Below are positions 1-8,551 of a DNA stretch of 64,000 nucleotides, piece after piece. The stretch lies in contig CAWIBR010000014.1 in the NCBI GenBank assembly GCA_963834425.1, positions 1-64,000 of the forward strand, given 5' to 3'. Below the pieces are notes generated by a model, which worked only from the letters and a program-made list of their open reading frames with translations, made no database searches and was not told where the DNA came from. Origin of the DNA: CAVURS01 sp963834425 (GTDB lineage: Bacteria; Actinomycetota; Actinomycetes; Actinomycetales; CAVURS01). Position 1 is the first letter of the stretch. Every line of letters starts with the position of its first letter. The translations under genes and the position numbers were made by a program.

Positions 1-252
1 GCCCAGGGCACCACCGATGCCCGGCTGCCGGCGGCCGTCTCGATCGGCACCAACCCGACCTTCGACGGCACCCAGCGCCGGGTCGAGGCCTACGTCCTGG
101 ACCGCACCGACCTCGACCTCTACGGCGAGCGTGTGGCGATCGAGCTGGTGGCCCGGCTGCGCCCGACCGTGCGCTTCGACTCGGTCGACGGCCTCCTGGT
201 CCAGATGGCCGACGACGTCAAGCGCTCCCGGGAGCTCCTCGGCCGCGAGTGA
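1..252 (+). CDS. ribF: Bifunctional riboflavin kinase/FAD synthetase, C-terminal part
   Basis: The window opens inside this gene; 83 codons in frame 1 remain before a TGA. The protein would make FMN and FAD from riboflavin in the cytoplasm. The segment reads AAVSIGTNPTFDG followed by a VEAYVLD stretch and DLYGE, which is the C-terminal riboflavin-kinase (flavokinase) domain with its substrate-loop TNPTF motif. The N-terminal adenylyltransferase domain lies outside the window. The position directly upstream of rpsO is the usual actinobacterial order. Confidence 0.93.
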   Translation, partial: AQGTTDARLPAAVSIGTNPTFDGTQRRVEAYVLDRTDLDLYGERVAIELVARLRPTVRFDSVDGLLVQMADDVKRSRELLGRE

Positions 253-310
253 ACGGCGCGACTGACCTGGCTGATGGACCGCGTGATGCACTGCCCGCGG
301 GACTGCGCGA

Positions 311-340
311 TTCGGTCCGTAGGCCGTGCGCTGGTAGCCT
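311..340 (+). promoter_or_regulatory. Putative rpsO promoter
   Basis: A TAGCCT hexamer (335-340) fits a -10 box, with TTCGGT (311-316) 18 bp upstream as a weak -35. Transcription from here would give an rpsO leader of about 80 nt. Inferred from hexamer match and spacing only. Confidence 0.4.
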
Positions 341-428
341 GAGCACGCCGTACGAACGGCCGCGGAACTGATAGTGCCCGGGTGGATCTGCCCCGGTGCG
401 CCGCGCAACGGAAACCAGAGGAGCACGA

Positions 429-698
429 GTGCCGCTAGACAGCGCCGTCAAGACCCAGATCATCGCCGACTTCGGCCTCAAAGAGGGCGACACCGGCTCC
501 CCCGAGGTCCAGGTGGCGATGCTCACGCAGCGCATCAAGGACCTCACCGAGCACCTGAAGGTGCACCAGCACGACCACCACAGCCGTCGTGGCCTGCTGC
601 TTCTTGTCGGCCAGCGCCGCCGCTTGCTGCGCTACCTCGCTGATGTCGACATCAACCGCTACCGCACGCTCATCGAGCGACTCGGTCTGCGCCGATAG
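429..698 (+). CDS. rpsO: 30S ribosomal protein S15
   Basis: Primary 16S rRNA-binding protein of the small-subunit platform. The 89-residue product matches the family length and carries the GDTGSPEVQ and HHSRRGLL signatures. The GTG at 429 is chosen because an AGAGGAG Shine-Dalgarno (417-423) precedes it and the protein then begins VPLDS as in relatives; an upstream in-frame ATG at 396 would only add a non-conserved extension. It sits between ribF and pnp, as in most actinobacteria, where S15 and PNPase genes are commonly co-regulated. Confidence 0.97.
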   Translation: MPLDSAVKTQIIADFGLKEGDTGSPEVQVAMLTQRIKDLTEHLKVHQHDHHSRRGLLLLVGQRRRLLRYLADVDINRYRTLIERLGLRR

Positions 699-706
699 CC
701 GTGACC

Positions 707-740
707 AGGGAGTGGAACCGCCTCGGCGGAGCCACTCCCT
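707..740 (+). terminator. Hairpin after rpsO
   Basis: AGGGAGTGG (707-715) pairs perfectly with CCACTCCCT (732-740), and an inner CCGC/GCGG stem extends it. There is no U-tract, only GAGTCTTCCCC downstream. It may act as an intrinsic terminator or as an RNA-processing stem between rpsO and pnp. Confidence 0.7.
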
Positions 741-1014
741 GAGTCTTCCCCGCTGGCGACCAGCACGGATGTGCCGGTCACCAGCCCAGCAGAACAACTG
801 AATACCACCCAAAGGAACGAACCAGGGACGTCGGCCCCGTCGAAAGCACGTGCCGCGCCGGTCCTCGGTAGTGGCTTCCGGGAGCTCGACCCGCGCGAGA
901 CGCGCGTGGTCGGCCCGTGGGCCTCGATCGAAGACCGGGCATCACGCCGCCGGTGCCGTCGCTCCCGTCTAGCTGCTCGGACATGAGACGTCCGAGCCAG
1001 AACGGAGGCGACCC
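741..1014. other. rpsO-pnp intergenic remainder, no gene seen
   Basis: I see no credible coding region in this stretch. The end supplies the pnp ribosome binding site (CGGAGG, 10 nt before the ATG). No clear promoter hexamers stand out, so pnp could be read through from rpsO or have its own weak promoter here. Confidence 0.6.
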
Positions 1015-3288
1015 ATGGAGGGTCCCGAGATCCAGTTCGCCGAAGCTGTCATCGACAACGGCAGCCACGGCACCCGCACGATCCGCTTCGAGACCGGCCG
1101 GTTGGCCAAGCAGGCGGCCGGCTCGGCCGTCGCCTACCTCGACGGCGACACCATGCTGCTGTCGGCCACCACGGCCGGCAAGCACCCGAAGGACCAGTTC
1201 GACTTCTTCCCCCTGACGGTCGACGTCGAGGAGAAGATGTACGCCGCGGGCAAGATCCCCGGCTCCTTCTTCCGCCGCGAAGGTCGCCCGTCGACCGACG
1301 CGATCCTCACCTGCCGGCTGATCGACCGTCCGCTGCGCCCGAGCTTCGTCAAGGGGCTGCGCAACGAGGTCCAGGTCGTCATCACGGTGCTGTCCCTCAA
1401 CCCGGACCACCAGTACGACGTCGTGGCCATCAACGCCGCGTCGATGTCCACCCAGCTGTCCGGGCTGCCGTTCAGCGGCCCGATCGGCGCCGTCCGCGTC
1501 GCCCTGATCGACGGCCAGTGGGTGGCCTTCCCGCACCACAGTGAGCACGAGCGCTCGGTCTTCGACATGGTCGTGGCCGGCCGGGTGGTCACCAACGCCG
1601 ACGGCCAGCAGGACGTCGCGATCATGATGGTCGAGGCCGAGGCGACCGAGACGACCTTCGCGCTGGTGACCGGCGAGAACGTCGGCGCTCCGACCGAGGC
1701 CGTCGTGGCCGAGGGCCTGGAGGCCTCCAAGCCGTTCATCGCCCAGCTCTGCGCCGCGCAGTCCGACCTGGCTGCCCGCGCGGCCAAGCCGGTCAAGGAG
1801 TTCCCGACCTTCCCGGACTACGCCGACGACGCTTTCGCTGCCGTCGAGGCCGCCTCGGGCGACCTGGGCGACGCGCTGCGGATCGCCGACAAGCAGGAGC
1901 GCGAGGGCCGGATCGACGAGATCAAGGCGCGCGTCCTGGACGAGCTCGGTGGCCAGTTCGAGGGCCGCGAGAAGGAGCTGTCCGCGGCGTACCGCTCGGT
2001 GCAGAAGAAGCTGATCCGTCAGCGGATCCTGCGCGACAAGGTCCGCATCGACGGCCGCGGCCTGGCCGACATCCGGCAGCTCTCGGCCGAGGTCGAGGTC
2101 ATCCCGCGCGTGCACGGCTCGGCGCTGTTCGAGCGCGGCGAGACCCAGATCCTGGGCATCACCACGCTGAACATGCTCCGGATGGAGCAGCAGCTCGACA
2201 CGCTGTCGCCGGAGACCCGCAAGCGCTACATGCACAACTACAACTTCCCGCCGTTCAGCACTGGCGAGACCGGCCGCGTGGGTTCGCCCAAGCGCCGCGA
2301 GATCGGCCACGGCGCGCTCGCCGAGCGGGCCCTGATGCCGGTGCTGCCGAGTCGCGAGGAGTTCCCCTACGCCATCCGGCAGGTCTCGGAAGCGTTGGGC
2401 AGCAACGGTTCCACGTCGATGGGCTCGGTCTGCGCCTCGACGCTGTCGCTGCTGCAGGCCGGCGTGCCGCTCAAGGCGCCGGTTGCGGGCATCGCCATGG
2501 GCCTCGTCTCGGACACGGTCGACGGACAGACCGAGTACGCCGCGATGACCGACATCCTCGGAGCCGAGGACGCCTTCGGTGACATGGACTTCAAGGTCGC
2601 CGGCACCAAGGACTTCGTGACGGCGATCCAGCTGGACACCAAGCTCGACGGCATCCCGGCCTCGGTCCTGGCGGCGGCGCTGACCCAGGCGCGCGACGCG
2701 CGGCTGCACATCCTGGACGTCATGGCCGAGGCCATCGACGCACCGGATGAGATGTCGCAGTACGCACCGCGGGTCATCTCGGTGCAGGTGCCGGTCGACA
2801 AGATCGGCGAGGTCATCGGCCCGAAGGGCAAGATGATCAACCAGATCCAGGACGACACCGGCGCCCAGATCTCGATCGAGGACGACGGCACCGTCTACAT
2901 CGGCGCGACCGACGGCCCCTCGGCCGAGGCCGCCCGCGCGATGGTCAACGCCATCGCCAACCCGACGATGCCGGAGGTCGGCGAGCGCTTCCTCGGCACC
3001 GTGGTGAAGACGACGACCTTCGGGGCGTTCGTCTCGCTGCTGCCGGGCAAGGACGGCCTGCTGCACATCTCCGAGATCCGCAAGCTGGTCGGCGGCAAGC
3101 GGATCGACAGCGTCGACGACGTCGTCAAGATCGGCCAGAAGATCCAGGTCGAGCTCAAGGAGATCGACCCGCGCGGCAAGCTCTCGCTGGCTGCGGTCAC
3201 CGAGGACAGCGCAGGCGAGGCCGCCGGTGACTCCGCAGGCAACGGCGAAGTGTCCGTGGCCGACAGCGACGTCTCGGTCGACGCCTGA
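1015..3288 (+). CDS. pnp: Polyribonucleotide nucleotidyltransferase (PNPase)
   Basis: Phosphorolytic 3'-5' exoribonuclease of mRNA decay. Actinobacterial homologues are also called guanosine pentaphosphate synthetase I. The 757-residue length is typical. Two RNase PH-like cores are visible: the first includes FFRREGRPS near residue 85, the second NFPPFSTGETGR near 408. A KH domain follows with its GxxG loop (GPKGK, about 602) and an S1 domain from about 656 (TTFGAFVSLLPGKDGLLH). The ATG is preceded by CGGAGG. The M16 peptidase gene starts one base after the stop, which suggests co-transcription. Confidence 0.97.
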   Translation: MEGPEIQFAEAVIDNGSHGTRTIRFETGRLAKQAAGSAVAYLDGDTMLLSATTAGKHPKDQFDFFPLTVDVEEKMYAAGKIPGSFFRREGRPSTDAILTCRLIDRPLRPSFVKGLRNEVQVVITVLSLNPDHQYDVVAINAASMSTQLSGLPFSGPIGAVRVALIDGQWVAFPHHSEHERSVFDMVVAGRVVTNADGQQDVAIMMVEAEATETTFALVTGENVGAPTEAVVAEGLEASKPFIAQLCAAQSDLAARAAKPVKEFPTFPDYADDAFAAVEAASGDLGDALRIADKQEREGRIDEIKARVLDELGGQFEGREKELSAAYRSVQKKLIRQRILRDKVRIDGRGLADIRQLSAEVEVIPRVHGSALFERGETQILGITTLNMLRMEQQLDTLSPETRKRYMHNYNFPPFSTGETGRVGSPKRREIGHGALAERALMPVLPSREEFPYAIRQVSEALGSNGSTSMGSVCASTLSLLQAGVPLKAPVAGIAMGLVSDTVDGQTEYAAMTDILGAEDAFGDMDFKVAGTKDFVTAIQLDTKLDGIPASVLAAALTQARDARLHILDVMAEAIDAPDEMSQYAPRVISVQVPVDKIGEVIGPKGKMINQIQDDTGAQISIEDDGTVYIGATDGPSAEAARAMVNAIANPTMPEVGERFLGTVVKTTTFGAFVSLLPGKDGLLHISEIRKLVGGKRIDSVDDVVKIGQKIQVELKEIDPRGKLSLAAVTEDSAGEAAGDSAGNGEVSVADSDVSVDA

Positions 3289-3289
3289 C

Positions 3290-4636
3290 GTGGCCGGCGT
3301 CCCGCTGCCTCTGACCCGCGGGACCACCGACACCGTTGCCGGGCAGGCGGGCGGCGCCATCGTGCGCCGTACCGTCCTGCCCGGCGGCGTTCGGGTCCTC
3401 ACCGAGTCGGTGCCCGGGGTCCGTTCGGTGACCCTGGGCTGCTGGGTCGGTGTCGGCAGCCGGGACGAAGCCCCGGGCTATCTCGGGGCCACGCACTTTC
3501 TGGAGCACTTGCTCTTCAAGGGCACCGGGCGGCGCTCGGCGCTGGACATCGCGGTGGCCTTCGACGAGGTCGGGGGCGAGGCCAACGCGGTCACGGGCAA
3601 GGAGCACACCTGCTACTTCGCCCGGGTGATCGACGAGGACCTGCCCCTGGCCGCCGACGTGATCGCCGACATGGTGACCTCGGCCACGATCAGCGCGGAT
3701 GACGTCGACAGCGAGCGGGGCGTCATCCTCGAAGAGCTGGCGATGAACGACGACGACCCCACTGACGTCGCGCACGAACGGTTCTCCGAGGCCGTCCTCG
3801 GCGCTCATCCGCTGGGTCGGCCGATCGGCGGCACTCCGGCGACCATCGACGCGATCGACCGCGACCACGTGGCCGGTCACTACCGGCAGCACTACGTCGG
3901 CCCCGGTCTGGTCTTCACCGCGGCCGGCTCGCTCGACCACGACCTGTTGTGCCGGATCATCGTCGACGAGCTCTCCCGCGACGGGATCGAGCTCGGGCCC
4001 GACGCCGACCCGCTGCCGCGCCGGATGTTGGCTGCCGCGGCGATCCAGGGCACCAGTGAGCCGGTCGTCGTACGGCGAACGACCGAGCAGGCCAACGTGC
4101 TGATGGGCACCACCTCCATCACCTCGAGCGACGAGCGGCGCTACGCCATGTCGGTCCTCAACGCCGTCCTCGGGGGCGGCATGAGCAGCCGGCTGTTCCA
4201 GGAGGTCCGCGAGAAGCGCGGCCTGGCCTACTCCGTCTACTCCTTCTCCCAGGGCTTCTCCGACACCGGCTACTTCGGGCTGTACGCCGGGTGCGCGCCC
4301 GGCAAGGTCGACCAGGTGCTGGCTCTGATGCGGGCCGAGCTCGAACGGCTGGCGGAGGGCGGGATCAGCGAGGACGAGCTCGAGCGCGGCATCGGCCAGC
4401 TGCGCGGGGGCCTGGTCCTGGGCATGGAGGACACCGGTTCGCGGATGTCGCGCCTGGGCAAGGCCGAGCTCGTGTTCGGCGAGTACGTCGGCCTGGAGGA
4501 GCAGCTCTCCCGGATCGGCGCGGTCACCCGGGCCGACGTCCAGGCCCTGGCCGCCGATATTGCCGGCCGCCCCCGCTCCCTCGCCGTCGTCGGCCCGTTC
4601 GACGAGGACCACGACTTCACCGCCGCCCTCTCCTGA
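3290..4636 (+). CDS. M16-family zinc metallopeptidase (processing peptidase type)
   Basis: Inverzincin peptidase of the pitrilysin/mitochondrial-processing-peptidase family. The zinc motif HFLEH lies at residues 69-73 and the third ligand is E149 in EELAMN, exactly 76 residues later as in the family. The C-terminal half has the RxxAYSVYS region of M16 proteins. Length is 448 residues from the GTG at 3290, one base after the pnp stop; an in-frame ATG at 3227 lies inside pnp and would add non-homologous residues. The pnp-M16-dapB order is widespread in actinobacteria. Physiological substrate is unknown. Confidence 0.93.
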   Translation: MAGVPLPLTRGTTDTVAGQAGGAIVRRTVLPGGVRVLTESVPGVRSVTLGCWVGVGSRDEAPGYLGATHFLEHLLFKGTGRRSALDIAVAFDEVGGEANAVTGKEHTCYFARVIDEDLPLAADVIADMVTSATISADDVDSERGVILEELAMNDDDPTDVAHERFSEAVLGAHPLGRPIGGTPATIDAIDRDHVAGHYRQHYVGPGLVFTAAGSLDHDLLCRIIVDELSRDGIELGPDADPLPRRMLAAAAIQGTSEPVVVRRTTEQANVLMGTTSITSSDERRYAMSVLNAVLGGGMSSRLFQEVREKRGLAYSVYSFSQGFSDTGYFGLYAGCAPGKVDQVLALMRAELERLAEGGISEDELERGIGQLRGGLVLGMEDTGSRMSRLGKAELVFGEYVGLEEQLSRIGAVTRADVQALAADIAGRPRSLAVVGPFDEDHDFTAALS

Positions 4637-4656
4637 CCCGCCGTACCCCGCTGGTC

Positions 4657-4741
4657 TTGGCCGTCGGATGCCGGGTTTGGCCGTCGAAACCGGGTTCTCA
4701 CCGGTCCAGAACGCCTGAGTAACCCGGTTTCGACGGCCAAA
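4657..4741. repeat. Perfect 21-bp inverted repeat with a third degenerate copy
   Basis: Left arm 4676-4696 (TTTGGCCGTCGAAACCGGG...) is the exact reverse complement of 4721-4741. The 24-nt loop begins CTCA and ends TGAGT, extending the stem past one bulged T. A degenerate direct copy (TTGGCCGTCGgatgCCGGGTT) lies at 4657-4677. It sits between the M16 gene and dapB, on the same strand, and could terminate transcription or be a dispersed palindromic element. The dapB -10 box begins 18 bp beyond it. Confidence 0.85.
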
Positions 4742-4759
4742 GCAGGGCGCCGAAGCCTC

Positions 4760-4765
4760 TAGGCT
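4760..4765 (+). promoter_or_regulatory. Putative dapB -10 box (leaderless)
   Basis: TAGGCT ends 6 nt before the GTG start of dapB, so transcription would start at or next to the start codon. No Shine-Dalgarno is present, which agrees with a leaderless mRNA. Confidence 0.5.
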
Positions 4766-4771
4766 CGCGGC

Positions 4772-5539
4772 GTGACTGAGCAGGCTGGGCCGAGCGACCA
4801 GATCGCCGTGGCCGTTATCGGGGCGGCCGGGCGGATGGGTAGCGAGGTCGTCCGAGCCGTGGGCGCCGCCCCTGATCTGGTGCTCGCCGGCCGGTACGAC
4901 GTGGGCGACGAGCTCGGTGACCTGTCCGGGGCCCAGGTCGCGGTCGACTTCACGGTGCCGGACGCCACCCTCGGCAACGTGCTGCGCGCCATCGAGGCCG
5001 GCGTCCACGTCGTCGTCGGCACCACCGGCTGGACCCAGCAACGGCTCGACCAGGTGCGGGCGGCCCTGGCCGAGCGGCCGCACACGGGTGTGCTGATCGC
5101 CCCGAACTTCTCGATCGGCGCCATCTTGCTGATGCGCTTCGCCCAGCAGGCGGCCCGGTTCTACGAGTCGGTCGAGGTGGTCGAGCTGCACCACCCAGAC
5201 AAGGTCGACGCCCCGAGCGGCACCGCCAACCGGACCGCGCAGGTGATCGCCGCGGCGCGGGCCGCGGCCGGTCTGGGCGCACCGCCGGATGCGACCTCCT
5301 CGGATCCCCTGGGCGCCCGGGGCGCCACCATCGACGGGGTGCACGTGCACGCCGTCCGCCTGCGCGGGCTGGTCGCTCACGAGGAGATCCTGTTCGGCGC
5401 GGCCGGGGAGCAGCTGACGTTGCGGCACGACTCCTTCGACCGAGCGTCCTTCATGCCCGGGGTCCTGGCTGCCGTCCGGGCGATCCCGAGCCGCCCGGGC
5501 CTGACCGTGGGGCTGGAGCAGATCCTCCCGCTCGACTGA
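4772..5539 (+). CDS. dapB: 4-hydroxy-tetrahydrodipicolinate reductase
   Basis: NAD(P)H-dependent second step of the diaminopimelate/lysine branch, acting on the product of DapA (encoded at 13765). The Rossmann motif GAAGRMG is at residues 17-23. The C-terminal domain has the catalytic ELHHPDKVDAPSGT motif around residues 138-151 and a later RxxGLVAHEEILFG segment. The 255-residue length is typical. The GTG start follows a -10-like TAGGCT by 6 nt. The last codons and stop are tandemly repeated downstream. Confidence 0.96.
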   Translation: MTEQAGPSDQIAVAVIGAAGRMGSEVVRAVGAAPDLVLAGRYDVGDELGDLSGAQVAVDFTVPDATLGNVLRAIEAGVHVVVGTTGWTQQRLDQVRAALAERPHTGVLIAPNFSIGAILLMRFAQQAARFYESVEVVELHHPDKVDAPSGTANRTAQVIAAARAAAGLGAPPDATSSDPLGARGATIDGVHVHAVRLRGLVAHEEILFGAAGEQLTLRHDSFDRASFMPGVLAAVRAIPSRPGLTVGLEQILPLD

Positions 5540-5570
5540 CCCCGCTCGACTGACCCCCGCTCGACTGAAC
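5528..5570. repeat. Tandem triplication of the dapB 3' end
   Basis: CCGCTCGACTGACC occurs at 5528-5541, 5542-5555 and, with one change, 5557-5570. The first copy holds the last dapB codons and its TGA, so the stop region has been copied twice. Spacings are 14 and 15 nt. Confidence 0.85.
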
Positions 5571-5637
5571 CGGCCGGTCACGGCCAGGTGGGTGGTCTTG
5601 CTCGCGCAGGGATGGGGCCGGCCGGGACACTGGGCGG

Positions 5638-6779
5638 ATGCGCAGGAGTCGTCGGGTCGTGCTGGCCGTGGCCACGCCGTTCCTCGTCCTGCTCGCCGCC
5701 TGCTCCGCGGCCGCACGGGTCGGGCGGGTCAGCCGGGTCGAGCGCGAGCGGCCGACTCCCGCAGCTCACGCTGGCCTCGGCCTCAACGTCGGTTGCCGCT
5801 GGGATCTCCCCGTCGTCCACCGCCACGGGGCTGCCGCCCGTCATCGCCGGGGCTCCCGCCCGGCCGGCTTCGGCGTGCACCGTCCTTCCGGCGGACAACA
5901 TCTGGCACGCCAAGGTCTCCGGACTCCCGGTCGACGCCCGCTCCGCGGCGTACGTGAAGAGCATCGGAGCCAGCAGCAAGGTTCACCCGGACTTCGGGTC
6001 GGGCACGTACGACGGTGCACCCTTCGGCATGCCGATCACCACGGTCACGACCGGGAAGCCGACGGTCACCGTCCACTTCACCTACGCCAGCGAGAGCGAC
6101 AAGGGCCCCTACCTCCTGCCCGCCAGCGCCCGGATCGAGGGGGGCTCGGCGTCAACCGGCGACCGGCACGTCATCGTCCTCGACACCACGACCTGCCGTG
6201 ACTACGAGCTGTGGGATGCGCGGCGTACCGGATCGACGTGGACGGCGGGTTCGGGGGCGATCTTCAACCTGCGCTCGAATGCGTTGCGGCCCCAGGGTTG
6301 GACGTCCGCGGACGCCGCCGGGCTGGCCATCCTGCCCGGGCTCGTGCAGTACGGCGAGGTCGCCTCCGGCCGGATCGACCACGCGATCCGGATGACGGTG
6401 CCGAGCACCCGATCGGCCTATGTCTGGCCGGCCCGGCACCAGGCCGGCAGCTCCTCCAGCCTGAGCCTGCCGCCCATGGGTCAGCGCTTCCGGCTCAAGG
6501 CGAACGTCGACATCTCCCACCTGCCCGCGCGCGGCGCGAGTCGTCGCGCAGGCGCTGAAGACCTACGGCGCGATCGTCGCCGACAACGGGTCGGCGTGGT
6601 ACCTCTCCGGCACCCAGGACAGCCGTTGGGACAACGACGCGCTCCACGCGCTGGGGTCGTTGCCGGGCAGTGACTTCGAGGCCGTCGACAGCTCGAGCCT
6701 GATGATCTCCGCGAACTCGGCCAAGCCCACTAGACCGACGGGCTCCCATCCGGCCGCCGTACTCCATCGCGGCCGGTGA
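5638..6779 (+). pseudogene. Secreted lipoprotein-like gene with two frameshifts
   Basis: Reading starts with a lipoprotein-type signal peptide (MRRSRRVVLAV ... LLAACSAA, lipobox LAAC) in frame 1. The mature domain continues in frame 2 from about 5760 (VLPADNIWHAKVSGLPV, HPDFGSGTYDGAPFGMP, STGDRHVIVLDT). The last domain (ALKTYGAIVADNGSAWYLSG) is in frame 3 from about 6540, ending with TGA at 6777. Together these form one protein of about 380 residues resembling a family of uncharacterised secreted actinobacterial proteins. Two +1 shifts break it; they could be real decay or base-call errors. The gene converges on azlD. Confidence 0.75.
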
Positions 6780-6837
6780 TCGGCGTCGATCTCGAGGTGA
6801 ATCCCGGCCGGAGGGCCCGCGGCCTGGGAGCACGGGG

Positions 6838-7143
6838 CTAGGTGAGGGCGCGCAGGCCGGCGGCGACGACGGCACCGACGATGACGACGACGAGGAACGG
6901 TGCTCGCAGGATGAGGGCGACGGCGGCCGCGGCCAGGCCGGCGGCCCGCGCATCGAGCACGAGCTCGCCCGAGGTCGTCGTGAACGTCTGGACGGTCACG
7001 AGGGCCGCGAGCAGCGACACCGGAAGCAGGGCGCTGATCCGGGCCGCGACGGGGTGCTCGAGCCAGCTCTCGGGCACGACGTGCCCGGCGAGCTTGGCCA
7101 GGTAGGCCAGCGCGCAGGCCACCAGGATCGTCAGCCAGAGCAT
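6838..7143 (-). CDS. azlD: AzlD-family branched-chain amino acid exporter subunit
   Basis: Small membrane partner of AzlC. The 101-residue product has about three to four hydrophobic segments with the AzlD layout (short LWLTILVACALAYLAKL opening, RISALLPVSLLAALV, then two terminal helices). The ATG at 7143-7141 overlaps the azlC stop by one base (TGATG), so the two are translationally coupled. The family exports branched-chain amino acids or analogues; the substrate here is not known. Confidence 0.87.
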   Translation of the reverse strand: MLWLTILVACALAYLAKLAGHVVPESWLEHPVAARISALLPVSLLAALVTVQTFTTTSGELVLDARAAGLAAAAVALILRAPFLVVVIVGAVVAAGLRALT

Positions 7144-7880
7144 CAGCCGGCCTCCTCGACGCTCCGGGGCGGCCGGCCTTCTCGCGGGGCGCGCCCCCAC
7201 CCGACCGCCACGGCGGTCAGCCCCGCGGCCAGAACGGGGACGCCGGCGGGGGTGAAGGGTGACAGGACGATGGCGACGAACGCGGCCGACACCGCGACCG
7301 CTCGGGCCTCGCCGGTCTTCAGCCGCGGCCAGAGCAGGGCCAGGAAGGCCGAGGAGGCCGCGGCGTCCAGACCGAACCGTTTCGGATCACCCACCGCGCT
7401 GCCGAGCAGTGCTCCGCCGAGGGTGGTGAGGTTCCAGAGCACGAAGACGCTGGCGCCGGTGAGCCAGAAGCCGAGCCGGGACCCGGCCACCTCGGGCTGG
7501 GCGATCGCGACCGCCGTCGACTCGTCGATGGTGATCTGGGCACCGATCAGGCGGCGTACGCCGCTCAGCCCGAGCAGCCGGGTGAGCTGCAGGCCGTAGA
7601 GGCCGTTGCGCAGCCCGAGCAGGGTCGAGGTGGCGACGGCGGCCGAGCCGGCGCCGCCGGAGGCGATGATGCCGACGAAGGCGAACTGCGAGCCGCCGCT
7701 GAAGAGCAACACGGACAGCGCGCAGGTCTGGAGCAGGCTGAGCCCGGACGCGACCGACAGGGCGCCGAAGCTGATGCCGTAGGTCCCGCTGGCCACCCCG
7801 ACCGACACGGCCTGCCGGGTGATCTGCACGCGCCGAGCCCGCGGCAGAGATGCGGTCGGCTCTGTTGGTCGCTCGCTCAT
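7143..7880 (-). CDS. azlC: AzlC-family branched-chain amino acid exporter subunit
   Basis: Integral membrane protein of 245 residues with the AzlC core: GxxYGISFGALSVASGL, LLFSGGSQFAFVG, and LGLRNGLYGL. It pairs with the overlapping azlD gene to form an amino-acid efflux system. Its ATG overlaps the stop of the upstream acetyltransferase gene by 4 bases (ATGA), so the three genes form one minus-strand operon. Confidence 0.92.
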   Translation of the reverse strand: MSERPTEPTASLPRARRVQITRQAVSVGVASGTYGISFGALSVASGLSLLQTCALSVLLFSGGSQFAFVGIIASGGAGSAAVATSTLLGLRNGLYGLQLTRLLGLSGVRRLIGAQITIDESTAVAIAQPEVAGSRLGFWLTGASVFVLWNLTTLGGALLGSAVGDPKRFGLDAAASSAFLALLWPRLKTGEARAVAVSAAFVAIVLSPFTPAGVPVLAAGLTAVAVGWGRAPREGRPPRSVEEAG

Positions 7881-8470
7881 GCCGGCGGAGCGAGCGAAGC
7901 GATCAGCCGTTGCTCGCGGAGCCGGGCCGACCCGTCGCCGGTCAGGTCGAGCGTCCGCTCGGCCCCCTCGGGCGCGAATCCGGCTGCCGTCAGGAACCGC
8001 AACCGGACGTCATCGCCGACCGGCACCCAGATGACGACGTGCTCGAAACCGTTGTCCCGCAACCGATCTGCGCCCGCGTTGAGCAGCCGCGAGCCGTGAC
8101 CTTCGCGCTGAGCGGACGGGGCGACGACCAGGGCCGCGATCTCACCCACGCCGGGCTGGGCCGGCGCCAGCGGGGCGGTTGCCACGAAGCCGACGACCGC
8201 ACCCCGGGCCAGCGCGACCAGCACCGAGTGGCTTCGGCTCGGCGGCTCGGCGATAGCGGTCGACCAGACTGCTCCGATCGCCGCTGGGTCGAGCGCCGCC
8301 AGGACAGCGGGTGGCAGGACCTCGGCGTACGACGCGTGCCAGGCCGCCGCCTGGACCGCACCCATCTCGGCCGCGTCGCCCGGCCGGGCCGCCCGCACGC
8401 TGGCGTCGGCCGCGGGCACCGTGGGTGGTGGCCCGAAGGTCGGGGGCGGCAGGTCCATCCGGCCATCCAA
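7877..8470 (-). CDS. GNAT-family N-acetyltransferase
   Basis: Acetyl-CoA-dependent acetyltransferase of unknown substrate. Motif A of the fold is visible as LVVAPSAQREGHGSRLL, with the Q/R-x-x-G-x-G/A acetyl-CoA loop, followed by an RFLTAAGF C-terminal element. Length is 197 residues; an internal ATG at 8458 is an alternative start. It is first in the unit with azlCD and is divergent from the paa operon. The company of an amino-acid exporter suggests, without proof, modification of an amino acid or analogue. Confidence 0.85.
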   Translation of the reverse strand: MDGRMDLPPPTFGPPPTVPAADASVRAARPGDAAEMGAVQAAAWHASYAEVLPPAVLAALDPAAIGAVWSTAIAEPPSRSHSVLVALARGAVVGFVATAPLAPAQPGVGEIAALVVAPSAQREGHGSRLLNAGADRLRDNGFEHVVIWVPVGDDVRLRFLTAAGFAPEGAERTLDLTGDGSARLREQRLIASLAPPA

Positions 8471-8495
8471 CCAGGACGGCGCGAAGACCCCAGGC

Positions 8496-8545
8496 GTGAC
8501 ACTAGAGCGCCGTTCTTGCGGCGAAGTGTCACATCGGGGGATACT
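8496..8545 (+). promoter_or_regulatory. paa promoter with nested dyad operator
   Basis: GTGACACT (8496-8503) and AGTGTCAC (8525-8532) are perfect inverted repeats. Inside them CGCCG (8508-8512) pairs with CGGCG (8519-8523). A -35-like TTGCGG (8516-8521) and a -10-like GATACT (8540-8545, 18-bp spacer) overlap the dyad, and the inferred paaA ATG follows 6 nt later. The layout suits a repressor such as a TetR- or GntR-type Paa regulator; no regulator gene is adjacent. Confidence 0.55.
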
Positions 8546-8551
8546 CGCCAG

